This document shows positions 1 through 8,870 of a stretch of 64,000 nucleotides of DNA, piece after piece. The position numbers and the translations under genes are program-made. Origin of the DNA: Hymenobacter baengnokdamensis (GTDB lineage Bacteria; Bacteroidota; Bacteroidia; Cytophagales; Hymenobacteraceae); contig NZ_CP044285.1 in NCBI RefSeq assembly GCF_008728635.1, positions 62,001 to 126,000 on the forward strand, given 5' to 3'. Below the pieces are notes generated by a model. It was given only the letters and a program-made list of their open reading frames with translations. It was not told the DNA's origin and did not search any database. The stretch's first letter is position 1. Every line of letters starts with the position of its first letter.

Positions 1-248
1 GCCAGACCCGCGCCCACAAGGCGCTGTACCTGGGCGCGTCGCCCCGCGCCAGCATTGCGCTGCTCAACGGGGCCAAGGCGCTGGCGGCCCTGCGCGGCCG
101 CGACTTCGTAACGCCCGAAGACGTGCAGTTTCTGGCCGCGCCGGTGCTGCGCCACCGCATTATGCTCACGCCCGAGCGCGAGATGGAAGGCGGCACGGCC
201 GATGAAGTGGTAAGGCAGATTGTGCAAAGCGTGGAAGTGCCGCGGTAG
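1..248 (+). CDS. MoxR-family AAA+ ATPase, C-terminal fragment
   Basis: An open frame enters from the left edge and stops at the TAG ending at 248. The visible 81 or so residues read like the C-terminal lid domain of a MoxR-type AAA+ ATPase: an ASPRAS motif, then an [19 protein letters not shown] helix, then a VTPEDVQ motif and a conserved LRHRI. MoxR ATPases act as chaperones in assembling or activating metal or membrane protein complexes. They are typically followed by a DUF58 protein, which is the case here, 54 bases downstream. The Walker motifs lie outside the window, so the family call rests on the C-terminal motif pattern and on context. Confidence 0.85.
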   Translation, partial: QTRAHKALYLGASPRASIALLNGAKALAALRGRDFVTPEDVQFLAAPVLRHRIMLTPEREMEGGTADEVVRQIVQSVEVPR

Positions 249-302
249 GTTTTACCAGCTAACAAGCGTTTGCCCTGGCGCTTGCACGCACAAGTTGTAT
301 TT

Positions 303-1649
303 ATGAGCCTGTTCTTAACCAAACGCTTCTTTTACCTCTGCACGGCGCTCATTGCGGGCTTTGTAGTAGCCTTTTTTCTGCCGTGGCTGCTGGGGCCGAT
401 GCAGGTATTGCTGGGCGCGGCCGGGCTGCTCACGCTGCTCGATGCGCTGCTGCTCTTTGCACCGGGGAAACATAAAAATTTTCCTATATTTGGCCGACGC
501 GTGCTGGGTGATAAGCTGGCCAATGGCGACGACAACCAGGTGCAACTCTACCTGGAAAGCCGCTACCGCTTTGGAGTGCAGGTAGAAGTGATTGATGAGA
601 TTCCGCACCAGTTTCAGCGGCGCGATGTGCTATTTGAAACTACTATTCAGCCGGGGCAGACGCAGATAATCACTTACCACTTGCGGCCTACCAAGCGCGG
701 CGAGTACGAGTTTGGGGCCCTGAACGTGTACGCGGCCTCGGCGCTGCGGCTGGTACGGCGGCGCTTTCGCTTCGACCAGGCCAAGGTGGTGCCGGTGTAC
801 CCGTCGTTTTTGCAGATGCGGCAGTACGAGCTGCTGGCTATCCATAACCGCCTCACCGAGGTGGGCGTGAAGCGCATCCGGCGCGTGGGGCAGAGCCTGG
901 AGTTTGAGCAAATCCGGCCCTATGCCAGCGGCGACGACCCGCGCACCATCAACTGGAAAGCCAGCGCCCGGCGCGGCGGTAGTCCGGCCGACACGCTGGT
1001 TGTCAACCACTTTCAGGATGAGCGCGCCCAGCAGGTATTCTGCCTCATCGACAAGGGCCGCGTGATGCGGATGCCGTTTGAGGGCCTGAGTCTGCTCGAC
1101 TATGCCATCAACGCCACGCTGGTAATGAGCAATATTGCCCTGCTCAAACACGATAAAGCGGGGCTGATTACGTTTTCCAATAAACCCGGCGCAATGGTGC
1201 CCGCCGAGCGCCGGCCGGGCCACCTGCGCACCATTCTGGAAGTACTCTATCGCCAAAAGACGAAGTACCTCGAAACCGACTACGAGCTGCTCTATGCCAC
1301 GGTGCGGGCCCGCGTAAAGCAGCGCAGCTTATTGATTTTATTCACCAATTTTGAAACCTTGCAGGGAATGCAGCGTCAGCTGCCCTACCTGCGCGGCCTT
1401 GGCAAGCAGCATTTGCTGCTGGTAGTTTTCTTTGAAAACACCGAGCTACGCGCTTATCTCGACGCGCCGGCCGAAACAACGGCCGACGTGTACAACCAAA
1501 CCATCGCCGAGAAATTTCAGCAGGAGAAGCGCCAGATTGTGCTCGAATTGCAGCGCTACGGCATTCAGGCGCTGCTCACGCCGCCGCAACTGCTGACGGC
1601 CAACACGATAAATAAATACCTGGAATTCAAGGCCAGGGGACTGATATGA
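303..1649 (+). CDS. DUF58 domain-containing membrane protein
   Basis: A 448-residue DUF58 protein, the usual partner of MoxR ATPases, with a von Willebrand factor A-like C-terminal part. Two hydrophobic helices lie within residues 5-50. The DUF58 signature (GQSLEFEQIRPYASGDDPR, followed by NWKASAR) lies at about residues 197-222. A longer frame opens at 270, but the ATG at 303 is preferred because the protein then begins MSLFLTKRFF directly before the first membrane helix, as relatives usually do. The stop overlaps the next start by four bases (ATGA), suggesting translational coupling. The exact role is not known; MoxR/DUF58/VWA systems are thought to help mature complexes at the cell envelope. 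Confidence 0.88.
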   Translation: MSLFLTKRFFYLCTALIAGFVVAFFLPWLLGPMQVLLGAAGLLTLLDALLLFAPGKHKNFPIFGRRVLGDKLANGDDNQVQLYLESRYRFGVQVEVIDEIPHQFQRRDVLFETTIQPGQTQIITYHLRPTKRGEYEFGALNVYAASALRLVRRRFRFDQAKVVPVYPSFLQMRQYELLAIHNRLTEVGVKRIRRVGQSLEFEQIRPYASGDDPRTINWKASARRGGSPADTLVVNHFQDERAQQVFCLIDKGRVMRMPFEGLSLLDYAINATLVMSNIALLKHDKAGLITFSNKPGAMVPAERRPGHLRTILEVLYRQKTKYLETDYELLYATVRARVKQRSLLILFTNFETLQGMQRQLPYLRGLGKQHLLLVVFFENTELRAYLDAPAETTADVYNQTIAEKFQQEKRQIVLELQRYGIQALLTPPQLLTANTINKYLEFKARGLI

Positions 1650-3667
1650 TAACGCAGCGTTTCGCAAAGTTGGCAGAGTTTCGCAAAGTAGTTTACCGTT
1701 CGCCCCTGCGAAACTCTGCCAGCTTTGTAAAACTCTGCGCTGGGATTGCACTGGTCTTTGCTGGTTTAACGGCCCACGCCCAGCGCCCGCTGCTGCCGGT
1801 GCCCGCGCAGGCCAGCTGGCAGGCCGGCTACTACACCTTCAAAATAGCGCCGCTGCTGGCGCTGCACCGCGAAACGACGGGCCCGGCCACCTCTTCGGAC
1901 GAGAGCTATCGCCTGCGTGTTACTGCCACCGGCGCACTGCTCACGGCGGTTTCGCCCCTGGGTATTCAGCGGGGGCTGGCCACGTTTTGGCAGGTAATTG
2001 AGGCCACGCCGCATGGCTGGCGGGCGCAGTTTTGTGATATCCAGGACCAGCCGCGCTTTCGGTGGCGCGGGCTATTGGTTGACCCGGCGCGGCACTTTCT
2101 GCCGGTGGCCGTAGTCAAGCGCACCCTCGACGGCATGGCCGCCGTGAAGCTCAACGTGCTGCACTGGCACCTCTGCGACGACCAGGGCTGGCGGGTCGAG
2201 AGCAAGCTGTTTCCGCGCCTGCACACGGTGGGCGGCGCCACCGGCTACTACACCCAGGCCGAGGTGCGCGAGGTGGTGCGCTACGCCGCCCAGCGCGGCA
2301 TCCGGGTGGTGCCCGAGTTTGACCTGCCCGGCCACGCCGGCGCGCTGCTGGCCGCCTACCCACGCCTGGCCTGCAACGACTCGCTTAAGGCCGTGCCCAC
2401 CCGCTGGGGCGTACTCAACATCGCCCTCGACCCCACCCGCGAAAGTACCTACACTATGCTCGACTCGGTGCTGACCGAGCTGAGCGGGCTGTTTCCGGAC
2501 CCGTATTTTCACATAGGCGGCGATGAGAACGACGGCCGGCAGTGGCGCCACAACCCGCGCATTGTGGCCTTTATGCAGGAAAAATGCTTTCTCAACGCGA
2601 AAGGCTACGTCGATAAGCACCAGCTGCAAAACTATTTCAACCGCCGGATGCTCAGCATAGTGCAAAAGCTGGGCAAGACGATGGTCGGCTGGGATGAGAT
2701 TCTGGGACCCGACCTGCCCGCGCCGGTGGTGATTGAAAGCTGGCGCGGCCCCAAAGGCGTGGCCGATGCCGTGCGCCTGGGCCACCCTGCCCTGCGCGCC
2801 CACGGCTACTACCTCGACCTTAATTTTTCGGCCGCTGCGCACTACGCCGCCGACCCGCTGCAGGGCATCCCCGACTCGCTGCATGCCCGCGTGCTGGGCG
2901 GCGAGGCGGCCATGTGGAGCGAATTTGCCGACAGCGTTATTTATGAGAGCCGGGTGTGGCCCCGCGCCGCCGCCGTGGCCGAACGCCTGTGGAGCCCCGC
3001 TGCCCTCACGCAGGACGTGCCCGATATGTACCGTCGCCTGGCTTTTGTGTCGGAAGAGCTGGATGCGCTGGGCCTGCGCCACCGCCGCGCCCCGGCCGCG
3101 CTGCTGCGCCAGCTGGCCGCCCCCTACCCGGCCGCGTTGCCCGCGCTACAAACCTTCACGGCCCTTTTAGAGCCGGTGAAGGAGTACAGGCGGCATTTTC
3201 AGGGCTTTAAGTACACTACCGAAACGCCCCTGACCCGCCTCGCAGATGCTGCGCCGGCCGAGTCGGATGTAGCCCGGCGCTTTGGAGCCACGGCAGACAG
3301 CCTGCTGGCCGGCCTGAGTATCGCGGTGCCAAGGTTTCCGGCTACGGGCCCGCCCACGCTGCTACCGATAGCCAGCCGCCAGCTAGCCGCGCTACGCCAG
3401 CAACTGGCCGACTGGCAGCACGCTACTGAAGCCTTGCCGCCGCTGTTCGTGATAAGCCCCGGCGTGGCCGAATACGCGCCACTGGCCGCTCAGCTGGGCA
3501 CAGTAACCAGCCTGCTCACCCAGCGCCTGACTCAGCTTGAGCAGGGGCAGGCGCCGCTACCGGCCTGGCAAAGCGCGGCCCGGCTGCAGCTCGATGCCGC
3601 CCAAAAGCCCGCCGGGCAGGCCGAGCTGGCTATTATCGGCGCGGCCCGGCGGTTGGTAGGATTGTAA
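1646..3667 (+). CDS. Beta-N-acetylhexosaminidase, GH20 family, secreted
   Basis: A 673-residue glycoside hydrolase family 20 enzyme that would release terminal N-acetylhexosamine from chitin oligomers, glycans or muropeptides. The catalytic Asp-Glu pair is visible in HIGGDEN (D293, E294 from this start). A GH20b-like N-terminal domain (about residues 50-170) precedes the TIM barrel, which contains RWRGLLVDPARHF, LHWHLCDDQGWR and the aromatic motif VGWDEI. A hydrophobic signal segment ends at AHAQ, near residue 46. The N-terminal stretch before it is unusually long and basic, and is encoded by an inverted repeat (1666-1726). Either the start is as given, or the repeat altered the original signal peptide start; no better ATG lies between. 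The remaining 200 or so residues at the C-terminus look helical and show no recognised domain. Confidence 0.9.
   Translation: MITQRFAKLAEFRKVVYRSPLRNSASFVKLCAGIALVFAGLTAHAQRPLLPVPAQASWQAGYYTFKIAPLLALHRETTGPATSSDESYRLRVTATGALLTAVSPLGIQRGLATFWQVIEATPHGWRAQFCDIQDQPRFRWRGLLVDPARHFLPVAVVKRTLDGMAAVKLNVLHWHLCDDQGWRVESKLFPRLHTVGGATGYYTQAEVREVVRYAAQRGIRVVPEFDLPGHAGALLAAYPRLACNDSLKAVPTRWGVLNIALDPTRESTYTMLDSVLTELSGLFPDPYFHIGGDENDGRQWRHNPRIVAFMQEKCFLNAKGYVDKHQLQNYFNRRMLSIVQKLGKTMVGWDEILGPDLPAPVVIESWRGPKGVADAVRLGHPALRAHGYYLDLNFSAAAHYAADPLQGIPDSLHARVLGGEAAMWSEFADSVIYESRVWPRAAAVAERLWSPAALTQDVPDMYRRLAFVSEELDALGLRHRRAPAALLRQLAAPYPAALPALQTFTALLEPVKEYRRHFQGFKYTTETPLTRLADAAPAESDVARRFGATADSLLAGLSIAVPRFPATGPPTLLPIASRQLAALRQQLADWQHATEALPPLFVISPGVAEYAPLAAQLGTVTSLLTQRLTQLEQGQAPLPAWQSAARLQLDAAQKPAGQAELAIIGAARRLVGL
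1666..1726. repeat. Inverted repeat inside the 5' end of the hexosaminidase gene
   Basis: Arms at 1666-1685 and 1707-1726 are 20 bases long and complementary apart from one position, around a 21-base loop. The motif TTTCGCAAAGT is also repeated directly at the left arm. The element contains the string GCGAAACTCTGCC, which resembles the sequence at 11925-11986, so it probably belongs to a dispersed intergenic repeat family. It lies within the coding frame and supplies residues of the hexosaminidase leader. Confidence 0.7.
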
Positions 3668-3710
3668 AAAGCTTTACAACCTAAGGGGGGCGGCCTGACG
3701 TAGGTAAACT

Positions 3711-3902
3711 ATGCAAACAGACTCCGCGCCCTCCGCCTCCGCCAACGAACAACCGGCCGACGACCACCTACTGGAAGATTTGGCGGCCTTAACCAGCTTA
3801 TTTAACCCAGTTGAAATCTGGCACGAAGAAGAAAAGCTGGACGACCTGGACGAAAAACCTTCCCAGGAAGCCCTTCACCCGCCTGTAGCTCCGGCTGATT
3901 AA
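3711..3902 (+). CDS. Small acidic hypothetical protein
   Basis: A 63-residue ORF, rich in Asp, Glu, Ala and Pro, beginning MQTDSAPSASANEQ and containing LLEDLAALTSLFNP and WHEEEKLDDLDE. It starts 43 bases after the hexosaminidase stop and ends 21 bases before the convergent Ada-like gene. No membrane segment, cysteine or known domain is visible. The composition is typical of small uncharacterised cytosolic proteins in Bacteroidota. It is kept because no competing gene occupies the region and its frame has a sensible protein-like composition, but it may not be translated. Confidence 0.5.
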   Translation: MQTDSAPSASANEQPADDHLLEDLAALTSLFNPVEIWHEEEKLDDLDEKPSQEALHPPVAPAD

Positions 3903-3923
3903 CGGTGGGCGCGTGCCCGGCTA

Positions 3924-4856
3924 CTACTCATCAGTGGCCAGCGAGGCAGCTACTTGCGCCGCTTCCCGTGCCAGCAGGGCCTGCTTGCGGGCACTGCCCC
4001 AGCGGTAGCCGCCCGGCCCACCATGCTGCTGAATAACGCGATGACAGGGAATGAGATAGGCGATACTATTTGCCCCCACAGCGCCGCCTACGGCCTGGCT
4101 GGCGCCCGGCTGCCCGATAGCTGCCGCTACCTCGCGGTATGAAACCACGGCTCCGGCCGGAATCCGCAGCAGCGCCTCCCACACCTTTACCTGAAAATTG
4201 GTGCCCTTCAGCAAAAGCGGCACGGGCGGGCCAGCTGGGTCAACTTTAGTAGCGAAAAGCCGGGCGGCCACGGCAGCCGTTCGGGTGGCATCAGGCACAA
4301 GTATCGCGCCGGGCCAGGCGGCCCGCAGCTGCGTCAGGGCGGCTCCCTGCTCGGCCTCAGCCTGAAACGTGAGGCCGCAGATGCCCCGGTCGGTCAGGCT
4401 GAGCAAGCATTCGCCGAAAGGCGTGGGGTGAAAGCCATAGGCGATGAAGAGGCCGGCGGCCTGCGCCCGGTACTCGGCCGGCGTCATGGCTTCGTAGGTC
4501 ACGAACAAGTCGTGAAGCCGGCTCGGGCCCGAAAGACCAGCTTGGTGCGTAGCGGCCAGCACATTGCCCGATTCGGCCAGCACCTGCCGCGCGTATTCTT
4601 TGGTAAGAAAACGCAGAAACCTTTGCGGACTAATACCCGCCCAGCGCGTGAACAGCCGGTTGAAATGAAATGGGCTGAGGTGCACGTGCGCCGCAATTTC
4701 TTCCAGCGAAGGCTGCTGGGCAACATGACCGGCAATAAAGCTGATAGCCTGCTCTACGCGGGTGTAGTCGAGGCTGGCCTGCGTGCCAGCGGCGGGCGCC
4801 AGGTCGGTTTCGGCCAGTAGCAACTCAGGCGGGCAGGCAAAGGGGAGCTGGCTCAT
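3924..4856 (-). CDS. Ada-like protein: AraC-type regulator fused to O6-alkylguanine-DNA methyltransferase
   Basis: A 310-residue protein with an AraC-type helix-turn-helix region (about residues 30-130, LEEIAAHVHLSPFHFNRLF) fused to a suicide methyltransferase domain (about 140-300). The acceptor cysteine is C271 in the IPCHRVI motif, followed by the GGYRWG-type substrate loop. It would remove methyl groups from O6-methylguanine and probably regulate alkylation-response genes. It lacks the N-terminal zinc-binding methylphosphotriester domain of E. coli Ada, so it cannot sense DNA phosphotriesters that way. This shortened layout is common outside enterics. It lies 103 bases downstream of xdhC on the same strand, probably with its own promoter (a TAnnTTTG box at 4880-4887). 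Confidence 0.9.
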   Translation of the reverse strand: MSQLPFACPPELLLAETDLAPAAGTQASLDYTRVEQAISFIAGHVAQQPSLEEIAAHVHLSPFHFNRLFTRWAGISPQRFLRFLTKEYARQVLAESGNVLAATHQAGLSGPSRLHDLFVTYEAMTPAEYRAQAAGLFIAYGFHPTPFGECLLSLTDRGICGLTFQAEAEQGAALTQLRAAWPGAILVPDATRTAAVAARLFATKVDPAGPPVPLLLKGTNFQVKVWEALLRIPAGAVVSYREVAAAIGQPGASQAVGGAVGANSIAYLIPCHRVIQQHGGPGGYRWGSARKQALLAREAAQVAASLATDE

Positions 4857-4879
4857 AAAGCAGAGGCATTGACAGGCCT

Positions 4880-4887
4880 CAAAAGTA
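4880..4887 (-). promoter_or_regulatory. Putative -7 promoter box of the Ada-like gene
   Basis: On the minus strand the sequence reads TACTTTTG, a full match to the Bacteroidota -7 consensus TAnnTTTG, 24 bases before the start codon. No good -33 TTTG lies 19 bases upstream, so support is from one box only. Confidence 0.35.
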
Positions 4888-4959
4888 CTTTTCGGTTACG
4901 CCCGCGTCTATCCGAATCTTGCGCACTTTCGGCCATGCTACCTTGGTGAGCCGCCTGCG

Positions 4960-5931
4960 TCAGTGCCGCACCTGGTTGCGCACCGCAATCAGCTCGGCCG
5001 CCACACTCACCGCGATTTCTTCCGGAGTACGGCTGGCAATCGGCACCCCAATCGGCCCCCGGAGCCGGGCCATAGCCGCGGCCGTAAACCCGGCCTCGCT
5101 CAGGGCGCGGCGCAGCTCGGCCACTTTGGCGGCGCTGCCCATCACGCCCAGGTAAGCATAGTGTTTAGCTACTATTTGCCGCAAGACCACCTCGTCGGTC
5201 CGGTAGCCTACGGTCATTACTACTACGTAGCGGTGCGGGCCGGGCGGTACAGCGGCAGCCAGGGTATCGTAGCTCAATACGTGACGATGGTGGGCGTCAT
5301 CGTTAGTGGCCAGCGTGGGCAGGTCGGGCCGGTCGTCGAGCACAGTTATCTCAAACTCCAGGTTGGCGGCCACGCGGGCAAGTGCCCGGCTCACATGCCC
5401 ACCGCCCACAATGGTGAGTTGGTCGCGGTAGCCCAGCTGCTCCTTATACTCCCAGGCTGGGCCAGGCTGGTAGCTATAAAAATGAGCCGATACTGCTGCA
5501 AATACCTGCAAACCAGCCGCTTCACTTACCTGCCACGCACCAACCTGAAGGGTTTGCAAAGCAGCTATAATGGCTTGTACTGCCTGCAAATCGATAGGCC
5601 GCAGGGGCCAAAGCAGCACTTCCTGCTCGCCCGAGCACATCATACCCGAGCGGTCGGCCGGAGCCTCACGCCGATGAATCTGGGGGCGCAGCAGCGGCGC
5701 CCCCCCGCCTTCGCGCAGGCGCTGGCGGGCCAGCTCTACCCACTTGTGCTCCATAATGCCGCCGCCGATGGAGCCACACGCGGCTTCGGCCGTAACTACC
5801 ATCTTGAAACCCTGGCGGCCGGGACTGCTGCCCTCACTGCGCACCACGCACAGCAGCACGGCCGCGTGGCCAGCCCGAAGACTGGCGGCGGCAAGGGTCC
5901 AAACGGGCAGGTCGCGGGGGGCAGCAGGCAA
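4960..5931 (-). CDS. xdhC: XdhC/CoxI family molybdenum cofactor maturation protein
   Basis: A 323-residue XdhC-family protein. XdhC proteins bind molybdenum cofactor, assist its sulfuration and insert it into xanthine dehydrogenase. The N-terminal XdhC_CoxI domain shows GSSPGRQGFKMVV and GSIGGGIMEHKWVELA. The C-terminal Rossmann domain shows LTIVGGGHVSRALARVA, then VLDDRPDLPTLA and GVMGSAAKVAELRRAL. The gene starts 20 bases downstream of puuD on the same strand, so the two are probably cotranscribed. The XdhAB subunits that it would serve are encoded about 8 kb away, also on the minus strand. Confidence 0.93.
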   Translation of the reverse strand: MPAAPRDLPVWTLAAASLRAGHAAVLLCVVRSEGSSPGRQGFKMVVTAEAACGSIGGGIMEHKWVELARQRLREGGGAPLLRPQIHRREAPADRSGMMCSGEQEVLLWPLRPIDLQAVQAIIAALQTLQVGAWQVSEAAGLQVFAAVSAHFYSYQPGPAWEYKEQLGYRDQLTIVGGGHVSRALARVAANLEFEITVLDDRPDLPTLATNDDAHHRHVLSYDTLAAAVPPGPHRYVVVMTVGYRTDEVVLRQIVAKHYAYLGVMGSAAKVAELRRALSEAGFTAAAMARLRGPIGVPIASRTPEEIAVSVAAELIAVRNQVRH

Positions 5932-5951
5932 TTTCTACTCAGTGATAACTT

Positions 5952-7358
5952 TTACTTATTCAATGCGCCCTGGTTAATCCAGCAGCCAATGAGGTCACGC
6001 TCCTGCTGGGTTATCTGGGTTTTGTTGTTTTGGGGCATTGTTCTGGTGACGACTACACGCTGCATTATCTTGTCTTTCAGCCGGATAATATCCTCCGGCG
6101 TGTCGTACACCACCCCGTTGGGAGGCGCCTTAAATACGTCGTCGGTCGGGTGTGCCGAGTGGCACTGAATGCAGCGCTTCTGCACAATAGCGTTTACCTG
6201 CACCATACTTACCTGCTGGGTGCAGCGGCCGGCGGCCGTGCCTGGCTCCACTTTAGGAGCCGTTACGAATACCACGCCCAGCAGGATTGCTGCCGACAGG
6301 GGCAGCACCCAGGCGTTGGACTGGTGCTTCTCGCGCAGGTTGAGCCAGTGCTTCACGCCCGCCGTACCCAGCGTAATGGCCGCCAGAATAGCCCACGGAT
6401 ACGCGTGCCCAAAGGTGCTGGGAAAGTGGTTGCTCACCATCACAAACAGCACAGGCAGCGTAAAATAGTTGTTGTGCAGCGAGCGGGCCAGCGAGTTTTT
6501 GCCCAGCGCAGGGTCGAGCGGCGTGCCGTCGGTGGCAGCCTTCACCATCGCTTTCTGCGACGGAATAATGATAAAAAACACGTTGGCCACCATCAGCGTG
6601 CCCAGCATGGCCCCGAAGTGGATGTAAGCGGCCCGCGCGCTGAACACCTGGGCGTAGAAAAACGCGAAACCCACGGCCAACGCAAAGCCCACCACCATAA
6701 ACCAGCGGCTGCGCACCAGCGCCGTGCGGCACAGGCCATCGTAGAGCAGCCACGCCACCCCAAACGACCCCACCCCGATACCCACGCCCGCCAGCGGCGA
6801 AATGGCCAGCACCCGCGGGTCAATCAGCATAGAGCTGGCGTTGAAGTAGTAGACTACAAACAGCAGGCTGAAGCCCGAAAGCCAGGTAAAGTAGGCTTCA
6901 TACTTAAACCAGTGTAGGTTTTTAGGTATTTGCGGGGGCGCGAGCTTGTATTTTTCGAGGTAGTAAAAGCCGCCGCCGTGCACGGCCCAAAGGTTGCCGG
7001 CCAGCTCATCGCGCACATTATCGGTCCGGTTGAGAGCATTTTCAAGAAATACGAAGTAGAACGAGGCACCAATCCAGGCAATGCCGAAGGTGATGTGCAT
7101 GAGCCGCACGACAATATTCAGCCACTCTAATATGTGTCCTCCCCAGGGCGTATCGCGCACCAGCACGTAGCACACGCCCACTGCCGTAATGGCCGCCAGC
7201 AGCATGAAAGCATACGAAAACCCTTCGAGCGTAAAGCCTTGGTCGCCCACGGGGCCACCCTGGGGCCGGCTTTTGGCCAGGTGCTGAAGCACTACAATAG
7301 CTCCCAGCAGCAGCCCAAAGGTTAGTAAAAGCGCAAGTAAGGTAACGTATTGAAGCAT
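5952..7358 (-). CDS. puuD: Urate hydroxylase PuuD, membrane protein with C-terminal cytochrome c domain
   Basis: A 468-residue integral membrane urate hydroxylase that converts urate to 5-hydroxyisourate without releasing hydrogen peroxide. The N-terminal three quarters is a DUF989-type domain with about eight membrane helices and conserved histidines (for example VVRLMHITFGIAWIGASFYF and AVHGGGFYYLEKYKL). The C-terminal 80 or so residues form a cytochrome c domain with a CIQCH haem site near residue 395 and a TRTMPQNN methionine ligand region. Electrons would pass to the cytochrome c pool and on to a terminal oxidase; one is encoded about 25 kb downstream. This enzyme replaces the soluble uricase, and its product is handled by UraH and UraD. 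It lies head to head with allB across 110 bases. Confidence 0.93.
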   Translation of the reverse strand: MLQYVTLLALLLTFGLLLGAIVVLQHLAKSRPQGGPVGDQGFTLEGFSYAFMLLAAITAVGVCYVLVRDTPWGGHILEWLNIVVRLMHITFGIAWIGASFYFVFLENALNRTDNVRDELAGNLWAVHGGGFYYLEKYKLAPPQIPKNLHWFKYEAYFTWLSGFSLLFVVYYFNASSMLIDPRVLAISPLAGVGIGVGSFGVAWLLYDGLCRTALVRSRWFMVVGFALAVGFAFFYAQVFSARAAYIHFGAMLGTLMVANVFFIIIPSQKAMVKAATDGTPLDPALGKNSLARSLHNNYFTLPVLFVMVSNHFPSTFGHAYPWAILAAITLGTAGVKHWLNLREKHQSNAWVLPLSAAILLGVVFVTAPKVEPGTAAGRCTQQVSMVQVNAIVQKRCIQCHSAHPTDDVFKAPPNGVVYDTPEDIIRLKDKIMQRVVVTRTMPQNNKTQITQQERDLIGCWINQGALNK

Positions 7359-7468
7359 AGAAAATATAAAAACTACCGCCGCTCAGCACCAGCCCACTCT
7401 ACAAACCGACCTGCAAGAATAGCCGCAGTTGGGGAAAAGTCCTCAATTTAGCGTCAAATTTTTCCTTT

Positions 7469-8809
7469 ATGTCCAATTTTGTCCTCCGCAGCCGTTATGT
7501 AGTACTGCCCGATGGCGAGCGCCCGGCCACGCTTATCGTGCAGGCGGGGCGCATTGCGGCCGTGCTGCCCCACGACTACGATGCCAGTGCCGCCGGCCCG
7601 GCGCTCGACCTGGGCGACGCGGCCATTCTGCCCGGCGTCATCGACCCGCACGTGCACCTCAACGAGCCTGGCCGTACCGAGTGGGAGGGCTTCGACACCG
7701 GCACCCGCGCCGCGCTGGCCGGTGGCCTTACCACCCTGGTAGACATGCCGTTGAACTCGGCGCCGGTTACGACTTCAGTTGAAAATCTACGCATCAAGCA
7801 AGCCGCCACCCAGGGTCAGCTGCACACCAACGTGGGCTTCTGGGGCGGCCTCGTGCCCGGCAACGCCGACCAAATCGAGCCGCTTATTGCGGCCGGCGTG
7901 CTGGGCTTCAAGACGTTTCTGACCCACTCGGGCATCGACGAATTTCCGAATGCCACGGAGGCCGATTTGCGCCGCGCAATGCCCGTTCTGGCCCGCCACG
8001 GCCGGCCGCTGCTGGTGCACTGCGAGCTATCGGAGGAGAATGAGGCGTGGAAGAAGGGCGACACCCGCTCGTACCCGAACTACCTGGCTTCGCGCCCCAA
8101 AAGCTGGGAAGACGAGGCCATTAAGCTGATGATTCGGCTCTGCGCCGAGTATGGCTGCCCAGTGCACATCGTGCATTTGTCGTCGGCCAGCTCGCTAACG
8201 GCCATTGCCGAAGCGAAGGCCCAGGGCCTGCCGCTGACGGTGGAAACCGGTCAGCACTACCTGTTTTTCAACGCCGAAGACATCGCCGACGGCCAGACGC
8301 AGTTTAAGTGCGCGCCGCCCATCCGGGAGCGAGCCAACAACGAGCAGCTGTGGCAGGCGCTGCAAAGCGGCCTCATCGACTTCGTGGCCACCGACCACTC
8401 GCCCGCGCCACCCGACCTCAAGCAGCTGGCCAGCGGCGATTTTGCTATGGCCTGGGGCGGCATCGCCTCGCTGCAGCTGGCGCTGCCCGTGCTCTGGACC
8501 GCCGCGCGCCGGCGCGGCGCTACGCTATCCGATTTGGCCCGCTGGCTCAGTGCCAACCCGGCCCGGCTCATCGGCCAAAGCCAGCGCAAAGGCCAGCTTG
8601 CCAAAGGCTACGACGCCGACCTGTTGGTACTGGCTCCCGAGGCTACCTTCACCGTTACCGAAGCGCTGCTGCACCACCGCCACAAGGTGTCGCCCTACCT
8701 GGGCCGTGAGCTGACGGGCGTAGTGACGCACACCTTTTTGGCCGGCGAGGAAGTTTTTCGGCATCCTGATTTTCTGCATTTGAACCGGGGCCACTTGCTG
8801 ACGCGGTAA
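7469..8809 (+). CDS. allB: Allantoinase AllB
   Basis: A 446-residue amidohydrolase that opens the allantoin ring to give allantoate. The metal-binding motif GVIDPHVHLNEPG lies at residues 56-68, the carbamylated lysine at K148 (GFKTFLTHSG), further histidines in LVHCE and VHIVHLSS, and the catalytic aspartate in VATDHSPAPP near residue 308. Length and motifs fit AllB rather than dihydroorotase or dihydropyrimidinase, and the neighbours (AllC, AllE, UraD, UraH, PuuD) confirm the pathway. It is the first gene of the plus-strand arm of the purine block, and divergent from puuD. Confidence 0.94.
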   Translation: MSNFVLRSRYVVLPDGERPATLIVQAGRIAAVLPHDYDASAAGPALDLGDAAILPGVIDPHVHLNEPGRTEWEGFDTGTRAALAGGLTTLVDMPLNSAPVTTSVENLRIKQAATQGQLHTNVGFWGGLVPGNADQIEPLIAAGVLGFKTFLTHSGIDEFPNATEADLRRAMPVLARHGRPLLVHCELSEENEAWKKGDTRSYPNYLASRPKSWEDEAIKLMIRLCAEYGCPVHIVHLSSASSLTAIAEAKAQGLPLTVETGQHYLFFNAEDIADGQTQFKCAPPIRERANNEQLWQALQSGLIDFVATDHSPAPPDLKQLASGDFAMAWGGIASLQLALPVLWTAARRRGATLSDLARWLSANPARLIGQSQRKGQLAKGYDADLLVLAPEATFTVTEALLHHRHKVSPYLGRELTGVVTHTFLAGEEVFRHPDFLHLNRGHLLTR

Positions 8810-8870
8810 GCTGCATATTTGCAGCTTCGCCCCTGCCGAGTCCGGCGAATACATAGCATATTTTCTATAA

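Noticed and set aside
8810-8870. GCTGCATATTTGCAGC palindrome between allB and allC as an operator
   Set aside because: Only six-base arms, no second copy found near other purine genes, so not more than chance.
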